This document shows positions 25,979-34,636 of a stretch of 64,000 nt of DNA, in pieces. The notes below the pieces were generated by a model, which was given only the letters and a program-made list of their open reading frames with translations, was not told the origin of the DNA and did not search any database. How positions within the stretch are numbered: position 1 is the first letter of the stretch; each line of letters opens with the position of its first letter. The stretch is from NCBI RefSeq assembly GCF_014652355.1, contig NZ_BMYQ01000001.1, forward strand, positions 804,180 to 868,179. The letters are read 5' to 3'. Source of the DNA: Gemmobacter lanyuensis. GTDB lineage: Bacteria; Pseudomonadota; Alphaproteobacteria; Rhodobacterales; Rhodobacteraceae. The position numbers and the translations under genes are program-made.

Positions 25979-27237
25979 CAGGCGTCAAGCCGCTGCCGGA
26001 TTGCCTCCAGCCCCGGCGCATCGGCCACCGGACCATAGATTGCCAGCGCCGCCTTGGACCGCGCCAGTTCCCCGGCATAACGGCGCACATCGGCGGTGCT
26101 GACGGCATCGATCTTGGCAACGGCCTCTTCGACATCCGGCACCCGCCCCCAGATCGCCAGCAGACGTGCATTGCGCTCGGCCCGGCTTGACGGGCTTTCC
26201 AGCCCCATCAGCAGACCGGCCTTCAGCTGTGCCCGGGCCCGGTTCACCTCGGCATCCGACATATCCTCGGCGGCGCGGCGCAGTTCATCCAGCGTAAGCT
26301 CGGTCAGATCGGCGATCTCATCCTCCGAAGTGCCGGCATAGATGGTGATGCTGCCCGTATCCTCATAGGCGCCCGATTGCGCGAAGATCGAATAGCACAG
26401 GCCCCGCTCTTCCCGGATCTTCTGGAACAGACGTGAGGACATGCCGCCCCCCATCGCCGTCGCATAGACCTGCGCGGTATAGACATCGGGGTGGCGATAG
26501 CCGGGCGCCTCGAAAGACAGGGCGAAATGCACCTGTTCCAGCGTTTTCACCTCACGCCGTTCACCGCCCCCGAACACGGCCGTTTCCACCGTCGGGGCGC
26601 CCACCGGGGCCAGATGCCCAAAAATCTCGGTCGCCTGCGCGACGACCGCGTCATGGTCCACCCCGCCCGCGGCGGACAGGATCATCTGATCCGGGCCGTA
26701 GTGTTCCTTCACAAAGCCCACAAGGTCTTCGCGCGTGAAGGCGGCCACACGTTCGGCCGGGCCAAGGATGGTGCGACCGAAGGGCTGATCCGGGTAGCTG
26801 ACTTCCTGCAGCCAGTCGAAGATGATGTCGTCGGGCGTATCCAGCGCCTGCCCGATTTCCTGCAGGATCACGTGGCGCTCCACCTCGATCTCTTTCGGAT
26901 CGAAGACCGGATTCAGCACGATGTCAGAAATCACATCCAGCGCCAGCGCCACATCGGCCGACAGCACCCGCGCATAATAGGCGGTCATCTCTTTCGAGGT
27001 ATAGGCGTTGATATACCCGCCCACATCCTCGATCTCTTCGGCGATCTGCAGGGCCGAGCGGCGCTCGGTTCCCTTGAAGGCCATATGTTCGAGGAAATGG
27101 GCAATGCCGTTCTGTTCGGCCCGTTCATGCCGCCCGCCTGCCGTCACCCAGATGCCGACCGAGGCGGATTTCAGCCTCGGCATATCCTCGGTGATGATCC
27201 GGAAACCATTGGGCAGCGTGGTGATGCGAAGCGTCAA
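25978..27237 (-). CDS. M16-family zinc metallopeptidase (processing-peptidase-like)
   Basis: 419 residues. Inverted zinc motif HFLEHMAFKGT (HxxEH) near residue 47 and the downstream glutamate region EIEDVGGYINAYTSKEMTAYYAR. Single M16 unit with both halves, like bacterial homologues of mitochondrial processing peptidase beta. The start is a rare TTG at 27237 embedded in the thrC stop (TTGA), supported by the family N terminus MTLRITTLPNGFRI. The thrC-M16-acetyltransferase order is a usual Rhodobacterales arrangement. Confidence 0.92.
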   Translation of the reverse strand: MTLRITTLPNGFRIITEDMPRLKSASVGIWVTAGGRHERAEQNGIAHFLEHMAFKGTERRSALQIAEEIEDVGGYINAYTSKEMTAYYARVLSADVALALDVISDIVLNPVFDPKEIEVERHVILQEIGQALDTPDDIIFDWLQEVSYPDQPFGRTILGPAERVAAFTREDLVGFVKEHYGPDQMILSAAGGVDHDAVVAQATEIFGHLAPVGAPTVETAVFGGGERREVKTLEQVHFALSFEAPGYRHPDVYTAQVYATAMGGGMSSRLFQKIREERGLCYSIFAQSGAYEDTGSITIYAGTSEDEIADLTELTLDELRRAAEDMSDAEVNRARAQLKAGLLMGLESPSSRAERNARLLAIWGRVPDVEEAVAKIDAVSTADVRRYAGELARSKAALAIYGPVADAPGLEAIRQRLDA

Positions 27238-28619
27238 CGCGCGATCCTTTCGCGAACAAGGGCTTGCAAAGCGGCAAGGTCATTGGGAACGCGGGTCACG
27301 CGTTCGGGGCGGTCAAAGAGATCGGCCATGCGGGCGGGCAAAGCAGGGCGCTGACCGGTGGCCGCCTCCACCGCATCGGGGAATTTCGCCGGATGGGCGG
27401 TGGCCAGCGTGATCATCGGGGCGGCGCCCAGATGTTCCTCGGCCACCTTCACGCCCACGGCGCTGTGGGGGCAGAGAACCTCACCCGTGGCGGCGGCAAA
27501 GTTCTGGATCGTGGCGCGCGTCTCATCCTCAGAGCAGCGGCCCGAGGCAAAGGTGGCGCGCAGAATCTCCAGCGCGCCTTGGCTGATGGTGAAGCCCCCG
27601 GCCTTGAGTTCCGCCATCAGTTGCGCCACGGCAGCACCATCGCGGCCATAGGCATCAAACAGCGCGCGTTCAAAGTTCGAGGAGACCTGGATATCCATCG
27701 ACGGACTGATCGAGGGCTTGACCCCGTTTGTCGCATAGGCGCCCGATTTCATCGCCCGGTCCAGAATGTCGTTCTGGTTTGTGGCGATCACCAGCTGCTC
27801 GATCGGCAGGCCCATCTGGCGGGCAATGTAACCCGCGAAAATGTCACCGAAATTGCCCGTGGGGACAGTGAAGCTCACCTTCCGCAGCGGTGCGCCAAGG
27901 CTGACGGCCGACGAGAAGTAATAGACAACCTGCGCTAGCACGCGCGCCCAGTTGATGCTGTTCACACCGGCCAGACGCACCCCATCGCGGAAGTCGAAGT
28001 CGTTGAACATGTCCTTCACGCGGGCTTGGCAATCATCGAAATCGCCATCCATCGCCAGGGCGTGGACATTGCCCTCAGTGGGCGTCGTCATCTGACGGCG
28101 CTGAACCTCGGACACCCGGCCATGCGGGAAGAGGATGAACACATCCACATTCGCCAGCCCCTTGAAGGCCTCGATCGCCGCCGATCCGGTATCACCCGAG
28201 GTCGCGCCGACAATGGTGATCCGCTCACCCGTCTTGGCGAGGGCCGCCTGCATCATCTGCCCGATGAGCTGCATGGCGAAATCCTTGAAGGCCAGCGTCG
28301 GGCCGTGGAACAGCTCCAGCAGGAAATGGTTCGGGCCCAACTGCACCAGCGGCGCGCGGGCGGCATGGCCGAAGCCCGCGTAGGCGCGCGCGATCAGGCC
28401 CTTGAACTCCTCGTCCGAAAAGGTGTCGCCCATGAAGGGCTTCATCACGCGGAAGGCAATCTCTTCATAGGGTAGCCCGGCCAGCGCCGCGATCTCATCG
28501 GCGGTGAAGGTCGGCACGGCCTGCGGCACATAAAGGCCGCCGTCACGTGCAAGGCCCGTCATCATGGCTTCGCCGAAAGAAAGGACGGGCGCCTGCCCGC
28601 GGGTCGAGATGTATTGCAT
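27234..28619 (-). CDS. thrC: Threonine synthase
   Basis: PLP enzyme turning O-phosphohomoserine into threonine. 461 residues from ATG 28619 (MQYISTRGQAPVLSFGEAM), the standard family start; the longer upstream frame runs into surf1. The PLP lysine is in HGPTLAFKDFAMQ, the phosphate loop in GATSGDTGSAAIEA, and VPTGNFGDIFAGY is typical of the fungal/proteobacterial class. It begins 8 bp after the SURF1 stop, so it is probably read from the oxidase operon as well as from any internal promoter. Confidence 0.95.
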   Translation of the reverse strand: MQYISTRGQAPVLSFGEAMMTGLARDGGLYVPQAVPTFTADEIAALAGLPYEEIAFRVMKPFMGDTFSDEEFKGLIARAYAGFGHAARAPLVQLGPNHFLLELFHGPTLAFKDFAMQLIGQMMQAALAKTGERITIVGATSGDTGSAAIEAFKGLANVDVFILFPHGRVSEVQRRQMTTPTEGNVHALAMDGDFDDCQARVKDMFNDFDFRDGVRLAGVNSINWARVLAQVVYYFSSAVSLGAPLRKVSFTVPTGNFGDIFAGYIARQMGLPIEQLVIATNQNDILDRAMKSGAYATNGVKPSISPSMDIQVSSNFERALFDAYGRDGAAVAQLMAELKAGGFTISQGALEILRATFASGRCSEDETRATIQNFAAATGEVLCPHSAVGVKVAEEHLGAAPMITLATAHPAKFPDAVEAATGQRPALPARMADLFDRPERVTRVPNDLAALQALVRERIAR

Positions 28620-28627
28620 TCCTGCCC

Positions 28628-29296
28628 TCATGCGTTCCGGCGTCTGATACGCCAGAGATAGAGAACTGTCATCCCCAACCAGACGACAGCCAGCGAAAAC
28701 CACGTGATCGCATATCCCAGATGATCGTTCGGGATGCCGGAACTGTCCACCGGCAGCGGCTCGATTCCGGCGGCGACGGGCGCCCGTGCCACGATCAGCA
28801 CCGGCTCGGTCTGCAGCGCGCCGGCCATGGCAGGCAGATCACGCGCGAACCACAGCCCCTTGGCCACGTCGGGTGCGGGTGTGAAGCTGTCGACCTCGGA
28901 CGGCCAGTGCAGGTTCCCGGTGATGATGGCCGGGCCTTGCGGCATCTGGGCGGCGTCACCTTCCGGCACAAAGCCCGCATCGACCAGAATGCGCCGCCCG
29001 CCGGTTTCAAAGACCGCAATGATACGATGCCCCGCCCCGACCATCTTGCGGCTCGACAACACGCGCAGCGCCTCGCCGGTGAAGCGGCCTTCGGCGCTGA
29101 CGGGCAGATAGAGGTCGCGCGGCGTTTCGGGCGCGGCGGGCAGCGGCACGGGGGCTGCGGCGACGCGGGCATCAATCTCGGCCAGAACCCCCAATTTCCA
29201 CTGCAGCCGCGCCACCTGCCAGGACCCGAGGCCGATCAGGATGACCACCCCGATCAGGCCAAAGAGCAGCGGTAAGATCATCTTGCGGGTCATCAT
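28628..29296 (-). CDS. SURF1-family cytochrome oxidase assembly protein
   Basis: Membrane protein that helps place heme a in subunit I of aa3 oxidase. About 222 residues from ATG 29296 (MMTRKMILPLLFG, after AAGGGA); 29320 is an alternative. Two transmembrane helices bracket a periplasmic domain: residues about 6-24 and near the end (HLGYAITWFSLAVVWLGMTVLYLW). The N-terminal GLGSWQVARLQWK and C-terminal PNDHLGYAITW are SURF1 signatures. Lies between ctaE and thrC. Confidence 0.9.
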   Translation of the reverse strand: MMTRKMILPLLFGLIGVVILIGLGSWQVARLQWKLGVLAEIDARVAAAPVPLPAAPETPRDLYLPVSAEGRFTGEALRVLSSRKMVGAGHRIIAVFETGGRRILVDAGFVPEGDAAQMPQGPAIITGNLHWPSEVDSFTPAPDVAKGLWFARDLPAMAGALQTEPVLIVARAPVAAGIEPLPVDSSGIPNDHLGYAITWFSLAVVWLGMTVLYLWRIRRRNA

Positions 29297-29340
29297 CGTC
29301 CCTTGCGCGGCTTGGGCCATTCGCGGCCCCTGAAACAGGA

Positions 29341-29372
29341 AAAGCGCGAGCCTTCTACAAGGCCCGCGCTTC
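29341..29372 (-). terminator. Hairpin after ctaE
   Basis: Minus strand AAGCGCGGGCCTT, loop GTAG, AAGGCTCGCGCTT, then TTCCTGTTTC. It starts about 40 bp after the ctaE stop and may partly end transcription ahead of surf1, lowering expression of the distal genes. Confidence 0.6.
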
Positions 29373-29411
29373 CGAGGGAAGGTGCGGCGGTTGCCCGTCG
29401 CAATCAGGCGA

Positions 29412-30215
29412 TCAGGCCTGGCCCCAGACGTAGATCGAGGCAAAGAGGAACAGCCAGACCACGTCCACGAAGTGCCAGTACCAGGCAGCGGCTTCAAAGC
29501 CCACGTGACGTTCCGGGGTGAAATGGCCACGCAGGGCGCGGACCAGGCAGACGAACAGGAAGATCGTGCCGATGACCACGTGGAAGCCGTGGAAGCCGGT
29601 CGCCATGAAGAAGTTTGCGCCATAGATATTGCCGGCAAAGCCGAAAGCGGCGTGGCTATATTCATAGGCCTGCAGGATGGTGAAGAACACGCCGAGAATG
29701 ATCGCCAGAGCCAGACCATTCACCAGGTCCTTGCGGTTGTTCTCATGCGCGATGGCATGGTGCGCCCAGGTGGCGGCCGCGCCCGAGCAGAGCAGGATCA
29801 GCGTGTTGATCAGCGGCAGGTGCCAGGGATCGAAGGTCTGGATGCCTTCGGGCGGGAAGACGCCATCGACCAGCGGCGACATCGGCCCCATCGGATACAT
29901 GGCGTGCTTGAAGAACGACCAGAACCAGGCGGCGAAGAACATCACCTCCGACATGATGAACATGATCACGCCATAGCGCAGACCGATCACCACCACCGGC
30001 GTGTGATCACCGACCTGTGCCTCGGCAACCACATCGGCCCACCAGCCGAACATGACGTAGAGCACCATGGCCAGGCCGATCAGACCCATCCAGGGCCCCG
30101 AGCCGTGCATCCACAGCACTGCCCCGAACAGCATGATGAACGCGCCGACCGAGCCGAGGAAGGGCCAGATCGACGGGGGAAGAACGTGGTAATCGTGGTT
30201 CTTGGCGTGGGCCAT
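29412..30215 (-). CDS. ctaE: Cytochrome c oxidase subunit III
   Basis: Core membrane subunit of aa3-type oxidase; no redox centre, stabilises subunit I and proton uptake. 267 residues from ATG 30215 ([19 protein letters not shown]). Seven hydrophobic helices; conserved [34 protein letters not shown] and the ending [18 protein letters not shown]. Part of the ctaC-ctaB-small protein-ctaG-ctaE-surf1 operon. The frame extending upstream to 30302 runs back into ctaG and is not used. Confidence 0.96.
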   Translation of the reverse strand: MAHAKNHDYHVLPPSIWPFLGSVGAFIMLFGAVLWMHGSGPWMGLIGLAMVLYVMFGWWADVVAEAQVGDHTPVVVIGLRYGVIMFIMSEVMFFAAWFWSFFKHAMYPMGPMSPLVDGVFPPEGIQTFDPWHLPLINTLILLCSGAAATWAHHAIAHENNRKDLVNGLALAIILGVFFTILQAYEYSHAAFGFAGNIYGANFFMATGFHGFHVVIGTIFLFVCLVRALRGHFTPERHVGFEAAAWYWHFVDVVWLFLFASIYVWGQA

Positions 30216-30237
30216 TTCTTGTTCCCTCGTTGACTTA

Positions 30238-30807
30238 TCAGTTGGTTGCGCCGGATGCCGGCACCGCCAGCGCCGCCTGTTTTTCTGGCAGCGGTGTTTC
30301 ATGGAAGGTGTAGGAGAGGGTGATCTCCTTCACGAACTTGCCCTCGGGATCGTTCACGATCTCGGGGTCGACATAGAAGGTCACAGGCATCACCGCAGTC
30401 TCGCCGGGGGCAAGCACCTGTTCGGTAAAGCAGAAACATTCGATCTTGGTGAAATAACCACCGGCCGAATCCGGGGTGACGTTATAGCTGGCCGTGCCGG
30501 CGACAGTGCGGTTTGTCGGGTTGTGCGCCTCGTAGAAGGCCAGCCCCGTCTCGCCGATCTTGACGCGCATCGACACCTGCTGCGCCTTGAAGGACCACGG
30601 CATCCCCGCTTCTTTCGACGCGTCAAAGCGGATCAGCACCGTCTGATCCAGCACATGATCTGCGCCCTGCGTGGCAACCGCCGTCGTCCCGGCAAAGCCT
30701 GTCACCCGGCAGAACCAGTCATAGAAGGGCACGGCGGCAAAGCTGAGCGCGCACATGGTGGCAGCAACGCCCCCCAGCATCATCGCGGTTTTGCGACTGC
30801 TCGACAT
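30238..30807 (-). CDS. ctaG: Cytochrome c oxidase assembly protein CtaG (Cox11)
   Basis: Membrane-anchored copper chaperone for the CuB site of subunit I. 189 residues with one N-terminal helix ([32 protein letters not shown]) and a periplasmic beta-sandwich. The copper motif CFCF occurs in [12 protein letters not shown], and the third conserved Cys is in DWFCRVTG. Start overlaps the preceding small gene's stop (TGATG). Confidence 0.95.
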   Translation of the reverse strand: MSSSRKTAMMLGGVAATMCALSFAAVPFYDWFCRVTGFAGTTAVATQGADHVLDQTVLIRFDASKEAGMPWSFKAQQVSMRVKIGETGLAFYEAHNPTNRTVAGTASYNVTPDSAGGYFTKIECFCFTEQVLAPGETAVMPVTFYVDPEIVNDPEGKFVKEITLSYTFHETPLPEKQAALAVPASGATN

Positions 30808-31004
30808 CAGCCGTTCCCCCCTTGGCCTTCCGGCGCGGCGGCGGGCGCATGGGCGGGCATCAGGCCCCGCATCGGATCACCATTCGTGACCTTCACGACC
30901 GTCAGGCCGAAGACCAGCGCCACAAAGGCCACCAGAGTCAGGCCCAGCCCCAAATTGCGCCCGAAGCGGCGCTGATGGATTTCATGCTCGGTCCGGATCG
31001 TCAT
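30807..31004 (-). CDS. Small single-helix membrane protein of the cta operon
   Basis: 65 residues from ATG 31004 (MTIRTEHEIHQRRFGRN). One transmembrane helix (LGLGLTLVAFVALVFGLTVV), positively charged N terminus, Pro/Ala-rich tail. Homologous small genes sit at this place between ctaB and ctaG in Rhodobacterales and are usually annotated as oxidase assembly or hypothetical proteins. The start lies directly at the ctaB stop and its own stop overlaps ctaG, so expression with the oxidase is nearly certain; function is not known. Confidence 0.8.
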   Translation of the reverse strand: MTIRTEHEIHQRRFGRNLGLGLTLVAFVALVFGLTVVKVTNGDPMRGLMPAHAPAAAPEGQGGNG

Positions 31005-31005
31005 G

Positions 31006-31953
31006 TCACCAGCCCCCAAGGCCATAGGATTTCAGCGCCGCTTCCACGAGGAAGGCGGTGAAATGCAGGAAAAGATAGAGGAGCGAGAATTTGAACACGG
31101 CCTTTTCGGTGGCATAGCCATCGGCCTCAGCCGTGATCTCATTCCGGGTCCAGATGCGCCAAGCACCCCAAAGGAAGCCCGCATTCAGCAGCACCGACAC
31201 CGCAAGGTAAACCGGCCCGCCGATCGATGTGAACCCCGCCGCCAGCGCGAAGGGCACCAGCGCGATGGTATAGGCCAGCACATGGTTGCGCGTCACGCGC
31301 TTGCCATGGGTGACGGTCAGCATCGGCACCCCGGCCTTTTCATAGTCACTGTTCATGAACAGGGCCAGCGCCCAGAAATGCGGCGGCGTCCACATGAAGA
31401 TCAGCAGGAACATCAATACCGCCTCGACCGAGATCGAGCCGGTCGCACAGACCCAGCCGATCATGGGAGGAAACGCCCCTGCCGCGCCGCCGATCACGAT
31501 GTTCTGCGGCGTCGACCGCTTGAGCCAGATCGAATAGATCACGACGTAGAAAAAGATGGTGAAGGCCAGCAGCGCCCCGGCAAGGATATTTGCCGCCAGC
31601 GCCAGCATGATGACCGACAGACCCGACAGGGCAAGACCCAGCCCCAGCGCCTCACCGCGCTGGATGCGGCCGGCGGGGATCGGGCGCCCCTTGGTGCGGC
31701 GCATCACCTGATCGATGTCGGCATCCCACCACATATTCAACGCACCCGAGGCACCGCCCCCCAGCGCAATGAACAACACGCACGTAAAGGTCACGAAGGG
31801 GTGCACGGAAACCGGCGCGACCAGCAGCCCCACCATGGCCGTGAACACCACCAGCGACATGACGCGCGGCTTGAGCAGCGCCACATAGTCACCAAAGCCC
31901 GCCTCGCCGGTCTGGGCCCCGATCACATCGCCATTTGCATGAATGTCGCTCAT
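31006..31953 (-). CDS. ctaB: Protoheme IX farnesyltransferase (heme O synthase)
   Basis: Adds a farnesyl group to heme b to give heme O, the precursor of the heme a needed by aa3 oxidase. 315 residues, polytopic UbiA-family prenyltransferase. Prenyl-diphosphate motif NMWWDADIDQVMRRTKGRP and second loop NSDYEKAGVPMLTVTHG. Eight or nine helices. Second gene of the ctaC operon. Heme A synthase (ctaA) is not in the window. Confidence 0.95.
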   Translation of the reverse strand: MSDIHANGDVIGAQTGEAGFGDYVALLKPRVMSLVVFTAMVGLLVAPVSVHPFVTFTCVLFIALGGGASGALNMWWDADIDQVMRRTKGRPIPAGRIQRGEALGLGLALSGLSVIMLALAANILAGALLAFTIFFYVVIYSIWLKRSTPQNIVIGGAAGAFPPMIGWVCATGSISVEAVLMFLLIFMWTPPHFWALALFMNSDYEKAGVPMLTVTHGKRVTRNHVLAYTIALVPFALAAGFTSIGGPVYLAVSVLLNAGFLWGAWRIWTRNEITAEADGYATEKAVFKFSLLYLFLHFTAFLVEAALKSYGLGGW

Positions 31954-32030
31954 TTCCGTTCCCTCGGTGGGCCCGGGCGGCCGCTCTTGTCCAGATCGGC
32001 CGCCCGCACCTGCCCTTCAGATATCGGCGA

Positions 32031-32885
32031 TCAGTTGCTCGCCGCGACCTGCACCGGCTGGGCCGGAGCGATCGACGACAGTTGCACGTCGCCACCTTTG
32101 GCCTTGGCCAGCCATTCGGCATATTTGGCCTCGGACACGACCTTGACGGTGATCGGCATATAAGCGTGATCCTTGCCGCAAAGTTCCGAGCATTGACCGA
32201 AGAACACGCCTTCCGTTTCCGCCTTGAACCACAGCTGCGCCAGACGACCGGGGACGGCGTCCTGCTTCACGCCGAAGGCCGGGATGGTCCAGGAGTGGAT
32301 CACGTCGGCACCGGTGACTTGCATCACGACCGTCTTGCCAACCGGAACAACCACGGCGGTGTCGGTGGCCAGCAGATAATCGCTGTCATCATAGCCGTAC
32401 TGGGCCAGCTGGTCGCGCTCGAGCTTGAAGCTGTCAAAAGCCACGTCCTCGCCCACATATTCATAGCCCCAGTACCACTGGTAGCCCGTCACCTTGATGG
32501 TGAGGTCGGCTTCCGGGATCTCTTGCTGCTTGAACAGCACCGGCAGCGAGAAGGCGCCGATGAAGACCAGGATCACGATCGGGACCAGTGTCCATGCGAT
32601 CTCGATCGGGGTGTTGTGGGTGAAGGTCGCCGGCTTCGGATTGGCGCGGCGGTTGAAGCGCACAAAGCTGTAGATCATCAGCGCCGTCACGAACAGCACG
32701 ATCGCCGTGATGATGTACAGCAGCATGTGGTCGAGGCCCTGCAGCTCACGCGCAAGTTCAGTCGCCGCCGGCTGGAAGCCGTAAACGCCATCCTTGGGCT
32801 TGCCGATGACCGGCAGATCCTGAGCAAGCGCCGGAGCTGCCGCCATCCCCAAAACGAGCCCGGAAAGGGTCTTGATGAATCGCAT
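32031..32885 (-). CDS. ctaC: Cytochrome c oxidase subunit II
   Basis: Carries the CuA centre that accepts electrons from cytochrome c. About 284 residues from ATG 32885 (signal peptide [21 protein letters not shown]). Two transmembrane helices ([20 protein letters not shown] and [20 protein letters not shown]), aromatic [10 protein letters not shown], then CuA ligands in [11 protein letters not shown] and [15 protein letters not shown]. First gene of the operon. An FNR box lies about 150 bp upstream and a TAATAT -10-like element near 32980. Confidence 0.96.
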   Translation of the reverse strand: MRFIKTLSGLVLGMAAAPALAQDLPVIGKPKDGVYGFQPAATELARELQGLDHMLLYIITAIVLFVTALMIYSFVRFNRRANPKPATFTHNTPIEIAWTLVPIVILVFIGAFSLPVLFKQQEIPEADLTIKVTGYQWYWGYEYVGEDVAFDSFKLERDQLAQYGYDDSDYLLATDTAVVVPVGKTVVMQVTGADVIHSWTIPAFGVKQDAVPGRLAQLWFKAETEGVFFGQCSELCGKDHAYMPITVKVVSEAKYAEWLAKAKGGDVQLSSIAPAQPVQVAASN

Positions 32886-33028
32886 GTCTCTCATCCCGTT
32901 CGTGTGCGGCTTGTTGTCCGCCATTCGACCATGCCCGAGTTGCGGGCAGAATCCCGTTGTTTCTTCTGCCGTTGAAAACATATTAGGCAGGCTACGACAA
33001 GCAAAACCGTGCGACAATCCGCCGCCAT

Positions 33029-33042
33029 TTGATCGAGATCAA
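33029..33042. promoter_or_regulatory. FNR/FnrL box upstream of ctaC
   Basis: Perfect FNR palindrome TTGATCGAGATCAA (TTGAT-N4-ATCAA) between the divergent ctaC and tldD genes. It is 10 bp before the tldD ATG, too close to act as an activator site for tldD, but about 62 bp upstream of a start inferred from the TAATAT element of ctaC. Oxygen-dependent control of the oxidase operon is inferred. Confidence 0.75.
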
Positions 33043-33051
33043 GGACGTTTC

Positions 33052-34473
33052 ATGACTGACACAGCCTTCCGCCCGTTCGACAATCTTCTGGATGAGGGCA
33101 AGGCGCTGGCCACCCTGCGACAGGCTGTCGCAGGCGCGGATGACGGCGAACTGTTCCTCGAACGCCGCCGGTCAGAGGCGCTTGTGCTCGACGACGGTCG
33201 CGTGAAAACAGCCTCTTATGACGCCTCCGAAGGCTTCGGCATGCGCGCGGTGCGGGGCGAGGTCGCCGGATATGCCCATTCGACCGAGATTTCGGAACAG
33301 GCGCTCCGCCGCGCCGCGGAAACCGCCCGCCTTGCCGTGGGGGATGGCGGCGGCACCCTCGCCGAAGCCCCGCGCGGCACCAACACGCGCCTTTACAGCG
33401 ACGCGGACCCGATGCTGGACGCAAGCTTTGCCGGCAAGATCGACGCCCTGCGCGAGATTGACGCCTTCACCCGCGCGCTCGACCCCCGCGTGGTCCAGGT
33501 CTCCGCGACGATCAGCGCGGGGCTGCAAGAGATTGAAATCCTGCGCCCCGAAGGCCTGCGCCTGCGCGATGTCCGCCCGATGGCCCGCCTCAATATCTCG
33601 GTCATCGTCGAACAGAACGGACGGCGGGAAAGCGGGGGCCACGGCGGCGGCGGTCGCTTTGGCCTGCGGACCCTTCTCGACCCCGCACATTGGCAGGACA
33701 CGGCGCGTGAGGCGCTGCGCGTGGCGCTGGTGAACCTCGACGCCGTCCCCGCCCCCGCCGGCATGATGGACATCGTCCTTGGCCCCGGCTGGCCCGGGAT
33801 CCTGCTCCATGAGGCCATCGGCCATGGGCTCGAGGGCGATTTCAACCGCAAAGGCACTTCGGCCTTCGCGGGCCTGATGGGCCAGCGCATCGCCGCCCCC
33901 GGCGTCACCGTACTGGACGACGGCACCCTGCCCGATCGCCGCGGCTCGATCAGCGTGGATGACGAGGGCACCCCCTCGAACCGCACCGTGCTGATCGAGG
34001 ATGGCATCCTCGTGGGCTATATGCAGGATCGCCAGAATGCACGGCTCATGGGCACCGAAAGCACCGGGAACGGACGGCGCGAAAGCTTTGCCCATATTCC
34101 GATGCCGCGCATGACCAATACCTATATGCTCGCCGGTACCGAAGACCCCGCCGCCATGGTCGCGGACCTCAGGGACGGCATCTACGCCGTGGGCTTCGGC
34201 GGCGGTCAGGTCGACATCACCAACGGGAAATTCGTCTTCAGCTGCACCGAGGCCTATCGCGTCCAGAACGGCAAGATCGGTGCCCCGGTCAAAGGCGCAA
34301 CATTGATCGGCGATGGCGCCACCGCACTGCGCAACATTCGCGCCATCGGCAACGACCTGCGGCTCGATCCCGGCATCGGAAACTGCGGCAAGGCCGGACA
34401 ATGGGTACCAGTGGGCGTGGGGCAGCCGTCATTGCTGATCGGCGGCCTCACCGTCGGTGGGTCAGCAACCTGA
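33052..34473 (+). CDS. tldD: Metalloprotease TldD
   Basis: Zinc protease subunit that acts with TldE/PmbA in peptide maturation and degradation (microcin B17, CcdA in E. coli). 473 residues from ATG 33052. The zinc motif HEAIGHGLEGDFNRKG (HExxxH) is intact, and the C-terminal GGGQVDITNGKFVFSCTEAYRVQNG and IGNCGKAGQWVPVGVGQP are TldD-specific. Upstream frame with ATG 32872 crosses the ctaC promoter and is not used. Followed by a copy of the dispersed repeat. Confidence 0.96.
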   Translation: MTDTAFRPFDNLLDEGKALATLRQAVAGADDGELFLERRRSEALVLDDGRVKTASYDASEGFGMRAVRGEVAGYAHSTEISEQALRRAAETARLAVGDGGGTLAEAPRGTNTRLYSDADPMLDASFAGKIDALREIDAFTRALDPRVVQVSATISAGLQEIEILRPEGLRLRDVRPMARLNISVIVEQNGRRESGGHGGGGRFGLRTLLDPAHWQDTAREALRVALVNLDAVPAPAGMMDIVLGPGWPGILLHEAIGHGLEGDFNRKGTSAFAGLMGQRIAAPGVTVLDDGTLPDRRGSISVDDEGTPSNRTVLIEDGILVGYMQDRQNARLMGTESTGNGRRESFAHIPMPRMTNTYMLAGTEDPAAMVADLRDGIYAVGFGGGQVDITNGKFVFSCTEAYRVQNGKIGAPVKGATLIGDGATALRNIRAIGNDLRLDPGIGNCGKAGQWVPVGVGQPSLLIGGLTVGGSAT

Positions 34474-34477
34474 AAAG

Positions 34478-34545
34478 GCGGGGGCTGTCTGCCCCCGCGG
34501 CCCCTGATGGGGCCTTCCCCCGAGGATATTTTCAGACAGAAAATG
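34478..34545 (+). repeat. Dispersed hairpin repeat, copy 3
   Basis: Hairpin GCGGGGGC, loop TGTCT, GCCCCCGC; second hairpin GGCCCC/GGGGCC; core CCCCCGAGGATATTT; tail TCAGACAGAAAATG. It starts 5 bp after the tldD stop. Copy 4 lies opposite in inverted orientation. Confidence 0.8.
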
Positions 34546-34566
34546 AGGGCAGATCACCTTTCTTGA

Positions 34567-34636
34567 ATTTTCTGTCCTCAAATATCCTCGGGGGTGAATG
34601 AGCCGCAGGCTCAGAGGGGGCGGAAAGCCCCCCCTC
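34567..34636 (-). repeat. Dispersed hairpin repeat, copy 4 (inverted to copy 3)
   Basis: On the minus strand: GCCCCC-rich hairpin directly after the tex stop, hairpin GAGCC/GGCTC, core CACCCCCGAGGATATTT, tail GAGGACAGAAAAT. With copy 3 it forms a large inverted repeat between the convergent tldD and tex genes, each copy pointing away from the gene it follows. Confidence 0.8.
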
